A stretch of 64,000 nt of DNA from positions 21,844-85,843 of the forward strand of contig CBEUVQ010000005.1 of assembly GCA_965546615.1 (NCBI GenBank), given 5' to 3'. The notes beneath the pieces are model-generated. The model did no database searches. It was not told where the DNA came from and saw only the letters and a program-made list of their open reading frames with translations. This DNA is from CBEUVQ01 sp965546615. Lineage in GTDB: Bacteria; Bacillota; Desulfotomaculia; Desulfotomaculales; Desulfohalotomaculaceae. Shown piece by piece: positions 32,768 through 40,761 of the stretch; the stretch's first letter is position 1; the number at the start of each line of letters is the position of its first letter. Both the position numbers and the translations under genes were made by a program.

Positions 32768-35396
32768 TAGATTGTTCTCCTTTCAACATCTTATACATAT
32801 ATTGTTCCACAAATTCAAGTTCTTCTTCCCTGGTTTTTAACGCACCGTCTAAGCGGGCCTGCCATACAGCATCCAACGCTTTTCGGTACAGCGGGCCGGG
32901 TTTAAAGCCCATCGCTTTTAGGTCTTTACCGGTAACAAGCGGTTTATTGTTCCGTACCGTTTCCATTACCCGGCGAAACCTTTGTATAGCCAGCTTATCC
33001 TGCATAATCGCCAAAAACATCGGATAAGCTTCCCGCGGGATCATCTGCATAATCATCGCCTGCTGAGAAAGCTTTTCTGTTTCCGGATTAGAAAGTTTTT
33101 TCAGCGCCTGCCGCCAGTGGGTAATGGCAGTAATCACTTTCTCAGTTTGCCTCTTACCGATGACAAAACGTTCGCAAAGCCGCTGCGCTGTTTCCACATC
33201 ACTCCAATGCAGCAGCGCGATAAAATACGGAAGCCAGCTTTCCGACGGTTCCGCCCAGCCCCAATAGCGCAGAATCATTAATGCCTGTGGAATTTCTTCC
33301 ACCACCGGCTGTACTTCCCAATAAGTGATTTCCGGAAAAATCTGATCCCACAAACCCAACTCCGCCAGGCGGTCTAAGATATCTGCCGGTTCCGGCTCAT
33401 TTAAAATTACCTTTAATTCCGACCAAACCCGTTCACGCGCTACCTTTTTCAGCAATCCTTCACGCACTGCCTCATGCAGCAGCCGCAGCGTTTGGGGATC
33501 CATGTGCATTTGATAACGCTGCTCAAAACGCACCGCACGCAGAATTCTGGTGGGGTCTTCAACAAAGCTCAAATTATGCAGCACACGCACAATACCGGCG
33601 TATAAATCATCGCGTCCGCCAAAATAGTCAACCAACTCGCCGAAAGAACCGGGATTTAGCGAAATAGCCATCGCGTTAATGGTGAAATCGCGCCGATATA
33701 AATCATGACGCAGCGATGATGTTTCTACGGTGGGCATTGCAGCGGGATACTCATAAAATTCCACCCTGGCGGTAGCTAAATCAATCCAAGTACCGTCTTT
33801 TAAAAAAACTTCGGCAGTCCCGAATTTTTCAAATGTACGCACCCTGGCATTTAACTCTTCAGCCAATGCCTTGGCCAAAACAATAGCATCACCTTCAACG
33901 ATAAAATCGATATCTGTATTTTTAACATTGAGCATTAAATCACGCACAATTCCGCCGCCGACATAAACATTATAATTGCACTGCTTAGCCAGCTTACCCA
34001 CCAAATGCAGTAAGTTCATAACGTTATCAGGCAGAACGCGTTTCATCATATTGGCAAAGCGCACCTTTTGATTGCTGCTCTGATTGTATGTAGTTTGAAA
34101 ACGGCTTTGAAAATCATTATGCAGCGTACGCAGCATATCACTCCGCGAAACAATGCCCACTACCCGGCCGTCCTGCACAACGGGCAGGCGGCCAATGTCA
34201 AACTCAATCATCATTTCCTGCACTTGAGAAATGGGAGTATCAGGCTTAACGGTATGCACATTTACATTCATATATGCCTTCACCGGCGCATGGCCTAAGC
34301 CGTGGTGCATTGCTTTCTCCACATCACGCCGCGAAATAACCCCCACCATTTCCAAGCCGCGTACTACCGGCAGACCGGTATGGCCATAGCGCAGCATCAC
34401 ACTGTTTGCTTCCTCAATTTTCGTATCGGGGTAAACGGTTTTTACCGGGTAAGACATAATATCTTTGGCGGTCATTTTCGGGCGAATTTGCACTGACATA
34501 ATGTGCAGCAGCTGTTCTTTTAATTCTAAAAGTTCAACCCCTTTTACACTTGCCGAAGCTGCTGCAATATGTCCGCCGCCGCCAAAATGTCCCATGATTT
34601 CCCGACAGTTCACTTCAGCAACCGAGCTGCGGGAAACGATGTGCACCCGGTCGTCCATATGCACAATGACAAAAACAGCATCTACCTGCTCTATTTCGGA
34701 CAGCTTATGAGCAAGCAGCGCCAAACCGTCAATAAATTCTTCTTCGCTGGCATGAGCAATCAGCACTTTCACGCCGTTAAAAGTGTAATGTTCCACCGAC
34801 ATCAGCAGGTTCTTAAACAGCTCCTGCTGGTCATCGCTTAGTGGACGGTTCAAGTACTCGGCAATAACACTTAAATTGGCACCCTTATTCAGCAGGTAAG
34901 CTACTGCTTCTACATCCCGAGGTGTGGTGCTGGAGAATACCATGCAACCGGTATCGTCGTAAATGCCCAACGCCAATATTGTAGCCTCCAGCGGGCTTAA
35001 CGGGATATTTTGCGCTTGAATGCGTTCAACTAACAATGTGGTTGCCGCACCAACCGTTTCAATTACCAAGATGCGGTGGTTTAAGCAGCACTCAGTAGCC
35101 GGATGATGATCAAAAATATCAACGATGACTTTCGGATTGTCCATCAATTTAGCCAGCTTACCGATGCGCTTCGGATTGTGGTTATCAACAATAATTAAGC
35201 GCTTTACTTTATTTAGATCTACCAATTTTAACGGCTTAATCTTCAGCATGTCTTTGTGCAGTGCTAAAAACTCTTCTACATTCCGCGATATTTTTCCCGG
35301 AAAAACGATATTCGCATCAGGATAAAGTTTTTGGGCAGCAACCATAGCAGCCAACCCGTCAAAATCAGTGTTGGTATGCGTGGTAATAATATCCAT
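32757..35396 (-). CDS. DHH-CBS-polyA-polymerase tRNA nucleotidyltransferase
   Basis: An 879-residue multidomain protein: an N-terminal DHH/DHHA1 phosphoesterase domain (about 1-305; TDFDG, DHHPATEC and GGGGHIAAASASV), two CBS domains (about 310-430), and a class II CCA-adding/polyA polymerase head and neck (from about 460; GGGIVRDLML with the catalytic NTDIDF). In organisms with split CCA-adding activity such proteins add the terminal A, sometimes CC; which applies here cannot be read from sequence alone. ATG at 35396 has AGGAG nine bases upstream. It is the first gene before the M50 protease and trpS. Confidence 0.9.
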   Translation of the reverse strand: MDIITTHTNTDFDGLAAMVAAQKLYPDANIVFPGKISRNVEEFLALHKDMLKIKPLKLVDLNKVKRLIIVDNHNPKRIGKLAKLMDNPKVIVDIFDHHPATECCLNHRILVIETVGAATTLLVERIQAQNIPLSPLEATILALGIYDDTGCMVFSSTTPRDVEAVAYLLNKGANLSVIAEYLNRPLSDDQQELFKNLLMSVEHYTFNGVKVLIAHASEEEFIDGLALLAHKLSEIEQVDAVFVIVHMDDRVHIVSRSSVAEVNCREIMGHFGGGGHIAAASASVKGVELLELKEQLLHIMSVQIRPKMTAKDIMSYPVKTVYPDTKIEEANSVMLRYGHTGLPVVRGLEMVGVISRRDVEKAMHHGLGHAPVKAYMNVNVHTVKPDTPISQVQEMMIEFDIGRLPVVQDGRVVGIVSRSDMLRTLHNDFQSRFQTTYNQSSNQKVRFANMMKRVLPDNVMNLLHLVGKLAKQCNYNVYVGGGIVRDLMLNVKNTDIDFIVEGDAIVLAKALAEELNARVRTFEKFGTAEVFLKDGTWIDLATARVEFYEYPAAMPTVETSSLRHDLYRRDFTINAMAISLNPGSFGELVDYFGGRDDLYAGIVRVLHNLSFVEDPTRILRAVRFEQRYQMHMDPQTLRLLHEAVREGLLKKVARERVWSELKVILNEPEPADILDRLAELGLWDQIFPEITYWEVQPVVEEIPQALMILRYWGWAEPSESWLPYFIALLHWSDVETAQRLCERFVIGKRQTEKVITAITHWRQALKKLSNPETEKLSQQAMIMQMIPREAYPMFLAIMQDKLAIQRFRRVMETVRNNKPLVTGKDLKAMGFKPGPLYRKALDAVWQARLDGALKTREEELEFVEQYMYKMLKGEQSSVR

Positions 35397-35537
35397 ACCG
35401 TACAACTCCTAAATAATATCTACAATGCCTTAAATTATAACATAAGAATTGGTAGATATTAAGAATTTGGCAAAAAACTGATTAGTAAAATGCTAAAAAG
35501 TCAAATGCCTTTATCTCACACAAAACTAAAAAAAGAA

Positions 35538-35555
35538 AGCACCCGTACGGGTGCT
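35538..35555 (-). terminator. lysA terminator
   Basis: AGCACCCGT/ACGGGTGCT is a perfect 18-base palindrome; on the minus strand it continues TTCTTTTTTT. It sits 10 bases after the lysA stop. Confidence 0.85.
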
Positions 35556-35565
35556 GCAAGGAAGC

Positions 35566-36906
35566 TTATCTTAAAGTTGCAACCTTCAATATTTTGTTTT
35601 TCAGCTTGTCGGGAATGATATCGTTGCGAATTAGGTCCGCATAACTTTCCCGTCTTAAGATTAAATCCGCTTCACCGTCATTTACCAATACCATCGCGGG
35701 ACGAGGTAAGCGGTTATAATTCATCGACATAGTATAATTATATGCTCCGGTGCAGCTTACTGCCAAAATATCTCCGGATTTGACAGCCGGCAGCGGTAAA
35801 TCCCATATTAACATATCGCCTGACTCGCAGCACTTCCCGGCTATAGAAACAACTTCTTTGGTCTGTTCGTTCATCCGATTGGCCAGGCAAGCCTCATATT
35901 TTGCTTGATACAATGCGGGGCGGGGATTGTCGCCCATGCTGCCGTCAACAGCTGCATACTTGCGAATGCCGGGGATATCTTTGACGGCACCGATAGTGTA
36001 TAATGTGGTTCCTGCCGGGCCGGCAATTGACCGCCCAGGCTCAACCAATACCTTAGGCATCGGAATATTATGCAGTTCCGCCTGCTTTTTTACTTCTTTC
36101 ATCACAATATCGGCATATTCTTGAATTGGGCGTGGTTGGTCGCCTTCGGTATAGTAAATACCCATACCGCCGCCCAAATCCAGTTCTTCAGCTTCAAAGC
36201 CGGTTTCATCGCGTACCTGGCACAAAAATTCCATCATTACTTTTGCCGCATGCGCGTAGGACTCTAACTCAAAGATTTGTGAACCGATGTGGCAGTGGAA
36301 TCCGCAAAGGTTGATGTTTTCCAGCTCTAACGCGCGGCGCACACCTTCCATTGCCTGACCGTTTTCCACCACTAAACCGAACTTAGAATCAATGTGGCCG
36401 GTTTTAATGTACTCGTGCGTATGAGCATCAACGCCGGGGGTTAATCGAAGCAGCACTTTGACAGCGGTACGCATTTCTCCTGCTAATTTGTTCAGCAGTT
36501 CTAATTCATACAAGTTATCAACTATAATCCGCCCCACTTTGTACTCCAACGCCAAGCGAAGCTCTTCCGCTGATTTGTTGTTGCCGTGAAAATACACCCT
36601 GTTCATCGGAAAGTTCGCTTGAATAGCGGTATAAAGCTCCCCACCGGACACTACATCTAAACTCAAGCCTTCTTCATCCACTATGCGACAAATTGCTAAT
36701 GTAAGAAGAGTTTTCCCTGCATATAAAACCTCAGCATCATACTGTTCGGTAAAAGCCTGATAATAGACTCGACAGTTCTCTCTAAAATGCTTTTCATCCA
36801 TCACATATAATGGTGTACCAAATTCCCGCACAAGCTCTACAGTGTCACAGCCACCGATTTCTAAATGCCCTTTATCATTTACTTGCATTGTACCGTGCAA
36901 CTTCAT
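35566..36906 (-). CDS. lysA: Diaminopimelate decarboxylase
   Basis: Last step of lysine synthesis, decarboxylating meso-DAP. 446 residues, fold-type III PLP enzyme: Schiff-base lysine in VLYAGKTLLTLAI (about residue 64), HIDSKFGL, HCHIGSQI, the glycine-rich phosphate site DLGGGMGIYY and the second-subunit cysteine in AGKCCESGD. The ATG has AGGAGG upstream. It lies downstream of a lysine riboswitch (37061-37249). In Bacillus lysA also lies just after the spoVA operon, which here is 4 kb upstream. Confidence 0.97.
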   Translation of the reverse strand: MKLHGTMQVNDKGHLEIGGCDTVELVREFGTPLYVMDEKHFRENCRVYYQAFTEQYDAEVLYAGKTLLTLAICRIVDEEGLSLDVVSGGELYTAIQANFPMNRVYFHGNNKSAEELRLALEYKVGRIIVDNLYELELLNKLAGEMRTAVKVLLRLTPGVDAHTHEYIKTGHIDSKFGLVVENGQAMEGVRRALELENINLCGFHCHIGSQIFELESYAHAAKVMMEFLCQVRDETGFEAEELDLGGGMGIYYTEGDQPRPIQEYADIVMKEVKKQAELHNIPMPKVLVEPGRSIAGPAGTTLYTIGAVKDIPGIRKYAAVDGSMGDNPRPALYQAKYEACLANRMNEQTKEVVSIAGKCCESGDMLIWDLPLPAVKSGDILAVSCTGAYNYTMSMNYNRLPRPAMVLVNDGEADLILRRESYADLIRNDIIPDKLKNKILKVATLR

Positions 36907-36909
36907 CTG

Positions 36910-37047
36910 TTAAAACCTCCTCAATAAAATTGTACGCAAACCTGCGGTCAAGTGGTGCATATGGAAAACGTATATAACAAATGAAAATAATGGCAAAAAA
37001 CAAAAAAACGAACCAACAGGTACTCCATTGGATCGTTTAATGATCAT
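36910..37047 (-). CDS. Putative 45-codon leader ORF across the riboswitch terminator
   Basis: Downstream of the riboswitch aptamer an AAGGAGG site is followed six bases later by ATG (37047) and an open frame that runs through the terminator stem and U-tract to TAA at 36910-36912. The stop codon is just after the lysA Shine-Dalgarno, AGGAGG being its last codons but one. The product would be mostly hydrophobic (SFFCFLPLFSFVIYVF, then a basic tail LLRRF). It would be translated only when the terminator is read through, and could couple to lysA. It may be accidental: the U-tract necessarily encodes Phe. Confidence 0.35.
   Translation of the reverse strand: MIIKRSNGVPVGSFFCFLPLFSFVIYVFHMHHLTAGLRTILLRRF
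37002..37037 (-). terminator. Riboswitch-controlled terminator before lysA
   Basis: AACGATCCAA (read on the minus strand, 37028-37037) pairs with TTGGTTCGTT (37007-37016) with one mismatch, then TTTTTTG. It is the expression platform of the lysine riboswitch: lysine binding should favour it and switch lysA off. Confidence 0.75.
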
Positions 37048-37060
37048 AGATTACCTCCTT

Positions 37061-37249
37061 ACCAGTGAGATAGCACTCCACACAGTTTTTTACTGCATGA
37101 CAGTCCGGCACTTATTCAATGCCGACCCAGCACGCCAGGTTACGGTATAACTGACGCACTTCGGCGAACAACCCTTTCTTCTCGGATCATCAAACCGCTT
37201 CTCCCCGAAAATAATCTTGTCTGTTCGCGCCTCTACCACACCTCTGGTG
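37061..37249 (-). promoter_or_regulatory. Lysine riboswitch (L-box)
   Basis: The minus strand carries the conserved lysine-aptamer strings in order: AGAGGCGCGAAC near the 5' end, GAAAGGG followed by CGCCGAAG, CTGGGTCGGCATTGAATAAG, GACTGTCATGCAG and finally GGAGTGCTATCTCACTGG. The outer stem P1 can form between ACCAG...GTG and CACTGGT. The aptamer is followed by a terminator and lysA, as expected for lysine feedback control of DAP decarboxylase. Confidence 0.93.
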
Positions 37250-37289
37250 AAGAGATGAGGTAATAAATATTCAGTTCACGATTTACAAA

Positions 37290-37319
37290 ATACTAACACA
37301 GCGGCATTATTTTAGTCAA
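37290..37319 (-). promoter_or_regulatory. Promoter of the lysA riboswitch transcript
   Basis: On the minus strand TTGACT (37314-37319) and TAGTAT (37290-37295) are 18 bases apart, starting RNA close to 37283, some 35 bases before the aptamer. No other feature is evident from 37320 to 37447. Confidence 0.6.
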
Positions 37320-37447
37320 GCAGGTTAACAGAAGTATTAAGAATACAACGGCTTGAATGTCAGCTGTATTGCCGAATAAGTTTAATCAATCTGTTAATAT
37401 ATTGATACGTTCCCTCTGATACTTAACTAAATACACTCCGTTTTTTT

Positions 37448-37472
37448 ATACCCCGGGACAGACCTGGGGTAT
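37448..37472. other. Stem-loop after the activase gene
   Basis: ATACCCC (37448-37454) pairs with GGGGTAT (37466-37472), with extra pairing possible inside. It lies just beyond the activase stop but lacks a U-tract on the minus strand (an A-run follows), while a modest T-rich tail is on the plus strand. It may help end or stabilise the activase mRNA. Confidence 0.45.
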
Positions 37473-37478
37473 CTTTCT

Positions 37479-38459
37479 CTAGCTAATCTTAGCCTGTTTG
37501 CGCGCTAACGCGTTGGACCATTTGCCGCAGCGGTCACCCCAGCGGGCAACGGTTTCGCCTTCTTGATTAATTTCAATTACTTCACACATGTTCGGACAGC
37601 CGTCGCACTCGAAACTCCCGGCATGGAAAGACATATCAGCCACACTAAATCCTTTAAACCGGGTGGTGCTGCCTTTGCGTACCGCCTCTTTTGCCAACAA
37701 AGCGGCACCAACCGCACCCATTACATCGTAATGATTCGGAATATGCACCTCGACACCAAGAGCATCTTCAAATGCCTTGCGCATACCGATATTAGCCGCA
37801 ACACCACCTTGAAACACCACCGGTCCAAGAATTTCTTTGCCCTTGCCGACATTGTTTAAATAATTGCGTACCAGCGCTTCACATAAACCGGCTACTATAT
37901 CAGGCAGATCATAGCCCATTTGCTGTTTATGAATCATATCTGATTCCGCAAAAACCGCACATCTCCCGGCAATGCGCACCGGCGCTTTACTTTTTAAAGC
38001 CAGTCGACCGAACTCTTCAATAGGAATATTCAACCTACCGGCCTGCTGATCTAAAAAAGAACCTGTTCCGGCAGCACATACTGTGTTCATGGCAAAGTCG
38101 GTAACGACACCGTTGCGAAGAATGATTATCTTTGAATCCTGGCCGCCGATTTCCAATACTGTTTTCACGCCGGGAAACTGCTGCGAAGCAGCAACTGCAT
38201 GGGCGGTAATTTCATTTTTAATAACGTCCGCACCTACCATTACCGCACTCAAGTGCCTGGCGCTGCCGGTTGTACCCACACCTTTAACTTTAGTGCTGGC
38301 CGGAAGGGATGCAGCCAATTTTTTCAAACCCTGCTGCACTGCTGTAATAGGCTGACCTTGAGTGCGCAGGTAAATACTTTCCAATACTTCGTTATTTTCA
38401 TCTATATAGACAATATTTGTGCTTACCGATCCAACATCAATTCCCAGGTACCCAAACAC
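37479..38459 (-). CDS. Acyl-CoA dehydratase activase (BcrAD/BadFG/HgdC type)
   Basis: A 326-residue ASKHA-fold ATPase: LGIDVGSVSTN phosphate loop, IGGQDSK, the helix-cluster-helix cysteines in NTVCAAGTGSFLD and AGRCAVFAESD, and GGVAANIGM. Archetypes use ATP to inject an electron into 2-hydroxyacyl-CoA dehydratases or benzoyl-CoA reductase. A C-terminal extension (about 285-326) adds CDGCPNMC and a further Cys (DRCGKW), possibly a second cluster. It is downstream of two DUF2229-type genes with gaps of 22 and 3 bases. No CoA-transferase or dehydrogenase of a known fermentation is present, so the substrate is unknown. Confidence 0.85.
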   Translation of the reverse strand: MFGYLGIDVGSVSTNIVYIDENNEVLESIYLRTQGQPITAVQQGLKKLAASLPASTKVKGVGTTGSARHLSAVMVGADVIKNEITAHAVAASQQFPGVKTVLEIGGQDSKIIILRNGVVTDFAMNTVCAAGTGSFLDQQAGRLNIPIEEFGRLALKSKAPVRIAGRCAVFAESDMIHKQQMGYDLPDIVAGLCEALVRNYLNNVGKGKEILGPVVFQGGVAANIGMRKAFEDALGVEVHIPNHYDVMGAVGAALLAKEAVRKGSTTRFKGFSVADMSFHAGSFECDGCPNMCEVIEINQEGETVARWGDRCGKWSNALARKQAKIS

Positions 38460-38481
38460 TGCTTAATACCTCCCTGAATAA

Positions 38482-39597
38482 TTAAACCGTTAAATTCTCA
38501 GCTGTATCAAATGATCTGTCGCGCCTCTTTCTTCTAATTAAATCCACAAATGCCTCCAAGCGGGTAATCATACCGGCTTCACCGGAATGCTCATCTACAA
38601 TCAGCGTCATTACCGGCATGTCTGCTGCCGCTCCCACTTTGGGCAAAATGCTTTCCGCCACAATTTCCGGCATACAGGTAAACGGAAACACCTGCACAGC
38701 TCCGTCAAACCCCCGGCGGGCATATACCGGTACACTGCCAACAGTTTCCAATCCATGACCGCCGACAAAGTGATTTAAAAAAGGTGCGGCATTTTGACAG
38801 TATTCTTTACTGCTGCGAATGCCTTTTAACAAGCCCATAAACAGGTGATCATTGATCCATTCGCTTAAATAAATGGAACGATCAACTTCCACCCCCAGCC
38901 GTGCTAAATGACGTTCAATGTTAAGGTTGGCAAATGGTTCCAACAGTGTGAAAATTTCTCCGATCAAAGCCACTTTTATTACCGAACGATTTGCATCAAT
39001 TTTTACACTGTTCATAATTTCTTGGCCTTCTGCCAACGCAAGTTTTAATTCCCGAATGTTATTAGCCTGATCTATTTTTTTCAGTGCTTTCTTTAATGCC
39101 CGATCGGTTTCACCCAAAATTATTTCCCGCGGTCGAATTTTAAAAGCCAGCTGTTCAACATCATCAACCGCCCTGCTTTTTAAGTAACCGAAGCGAATGG
39201 CTTGAATTACCTGCCACCAAGACTTTTTACCGGTAATTTGCCTTATCCTTGACGTTAATTCCATGATGTGCTTTTCCGGCGGTTCTAACACAACAATGTT
39301 ATAATCACATCCTAAATCTTTTAAAATGGCATATTCTACCTGAGCATAATATCCGAAGCGGCAGGGACCGCACCCACCTGCCATCATAATTGTGTCAGCG
39401 CCCAATTCATATGCTTCAATTAAATTACCCAAGTTTAGTTTCAACGGCATACAGGCAAATTCAGGGCCGTATTTAGTGCCCAATGTCAAAGTACGTTTGC
39501 TGGAAGGAGGCGGCAGGATAACTTCAATTCCTAAATACTCAAGCATCCCTTTGACACAAATGCACAGGTTACCCATATGCGGAATGGTAACTTTCAT
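38482..39597 (-). CDS. DUF2229 / dehydratase-related protein (first)
   Basis: 371 residues resembling the DUF2229 portion of large 'CoA protein activase' proteins and distantly the HgdB subunit. Cysteine-bearing motifs: EFACMPLKLNLGNL, MMAGGCGPCRFGYYAQVEYA and VFPFTCMPEIVAESIL; these are plausible iron-sulfur ligands. The C-terminus has MTLIVDEHSGEAGMITRLEAFVDL (partly quoted), a motif shared with its neighbour. It lies three bases after the second homologue and 22 before the activase. Confidence 0.8.
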   Translation of the reverse strand: MKVTIPHMGNLCICVKGMLEYLGIEVILPPPSSKRTLTLGTKYGPEFACMPLKLNLGNLIEAYELGADTIMMAGGCGPCRFGYYAQVEYAILKDLGCDYNIVVLEPPEKHIMELTSRIRQITGKKSWWQVIQAIRFGYLKSRAVDDVEQLAFKIRPREIILGETDRALKKALKKIDQANNIRELKLALAEGQEIMNSVKIDANRSVIKVALIGEIFTLLEPFANLNIERHLARLGVEVDRSIYLSEWINDHLFMGLLKGIRSSKEYCQNAAPFLNHFVGGHGLETVGSVPVYARRGFDGAVQVFPFTCMPEIVAESILPKVGAAADMPVMTLIVDEHSGEAGMITRLEAFVDLIRRKRRDRSFDTAENLTV

Positions 39598-39600
39598 TGC

Positions 39601-40608
39601 TTATGCCCCGCTTCCTAAAGCTGATGTTTCTTTAGATTTGTTCCAGCGCACCATATCCAGAAATGCTTCCAATCTGGTAATAATCCCCGCCTCCCCGGTG
39701 TGCTCGTCGATGGTCAGGTTCAAAAAAGGCAGCTTTCCGGTATGCCGGTTGATGCGTTCAATCAGTTCACCGGTCATTGAATCCGGGCCGCAGGCAAAAG
39801 CAGACAAATGAATAATGCCATCGATATCATCGGCGGCAGTATAATAATATCCGGCACCAATCATGCGCTGCCCCAATGTCCAAAACAACCTTTTAGGCAG
39901 TTTTTTAGTTTCTTCACTCAATACATCTTCAGACAAATGATCCGGTGTAACAACTTTAACCCCCATGCCATTCAGTCTTTTAATTAAATTCATGCTGATA
40001 TAAGGATCATAAATATTGTAAGGATGACCGATAACTGCAATCTTTAAATTCTCTGCTTTTTCATTTGTCTGATGCTTTTTACCGCGATACATAACAGCAA
40101 ATGCTTCGTCAGGAAGCAGCCCTTCTAACAGCATTTGGTTGTATTTGTGCAGCGCTTTATGAGCGTTGTGCTGCGCCTGCCGGATTTTAAAATGGTTATT
40201 GGTAAACAACCGACCGACAGTTTTATAAGCGGTTTTTAAATTCTGTGAACGGATGCGCATATTTACCGTCACATCAATAATTGACGGCAGCCCCTCAATA
40301 TTTTGCTTCACCATATCCGGAAATCCTAAAAATTTGGGGCAAATATATTCTCTTTTAGCTACACTGACTAACCGAGGTAAAAAGATATAATCTACACCTT
40401 TAGCAGCTAAGTTGATTATATGCCCAAAAGCGAGTTTCACCGGCAGACAGGCTTCGTCTACAGAATGTTTAACACCATCATTGACAATGGCTTTGTTGGT
40501 GTAATCAGATACTACTACTTCACAGCCCAATGCTTCCAAAAATTCCTTCCACAGTGGGTAATAGTAGTAATAAAGCAATGCCCTGGGTATACCCACCTTT
40601 ACTGACAT
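39601..40608 (-). CDS. DUF2229 / dehydratase-related protein (second)
   Basis: 335 residues, homologous in plan to the gene that follows it: start MSVKVGIPRALLYYYYYP, then VDEACLPVKLAFGHIINLA, YICPKFLGFPD, and near the end LSAFACGPDSMTGELIE and LTIDEHTGEAGIITRLEAF. The shared Cys positions suggest a common cluster and that the two proteins could form a heterodimer, with the activase as electron donor. ATG with AAGGAGG upstream; first gene of the three-gene unit. Confidence 0.8.
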   Translation of the reverse strand: MSVKVGIPRALLYYYYYPLWKEFLEALGCEVVVSDYTNKAIVNDGVKHSVDEACLPVKLAFGHIINLAAKGVDYIFLPRLVSVAKREYICPKFLGFPDMVKQNIEGLPSIIDVTVNMRIRSQNLKTAYKTVGRLFTNNHFKIRQAQHNAHKALHKYNQMLLEGLLPDEAFAVMYRGKKHQTNEKAENLKIAVIGHPYNIYDPYISMNLIKRLNGMGVKVVTPDHLSEDVLSEETKKLPKRLFWTLGQRMIGAGYYYTAADDIDGIIHLSAFACGPDSMTGELIERINRHTGKLPFLNLTIDEHTGEAGIITRLEAFLDMVRWNKSKETSALGSGA

Positions 40609-40714
40609 AAAATTCCTCCTTCGAAAACATCTTTTTTTAGTATGAACAGCTTTAGGTAAACTAATACATCAACAGACCGAAAGTGCGTTTTCTGTGTCGG
40701 GTTGTTAAAAAAAA

Positions 40715-40745
40715 CTGCATAACAAACCATTAGTTCGTTATGCAG
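40715..40745 (-). terminator. spoVAF terminator
   Basis: CTGCATAAC (40715-40723) pairs with GTTATGCAG (40737-40745); on the minus strand TTTTTTTT follows. It ends the spoVAEa-spoVAF transcript and separates it from the DUF2229 unit. Confidence 0.85.
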
Positions 40746-40761
40746 CAGCTCCGCTGAAAAA

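Noticed and set aside
37479..40608. A complete 2-hydroxyglutaryl-CoA dehydratase operon
   Set aside because: Only the activase and DUF2229-type proteins are seen; no HgdA/HgdB-type pair with neighbouring CoA transferase or hydroxyglutarate dehydrogenase.
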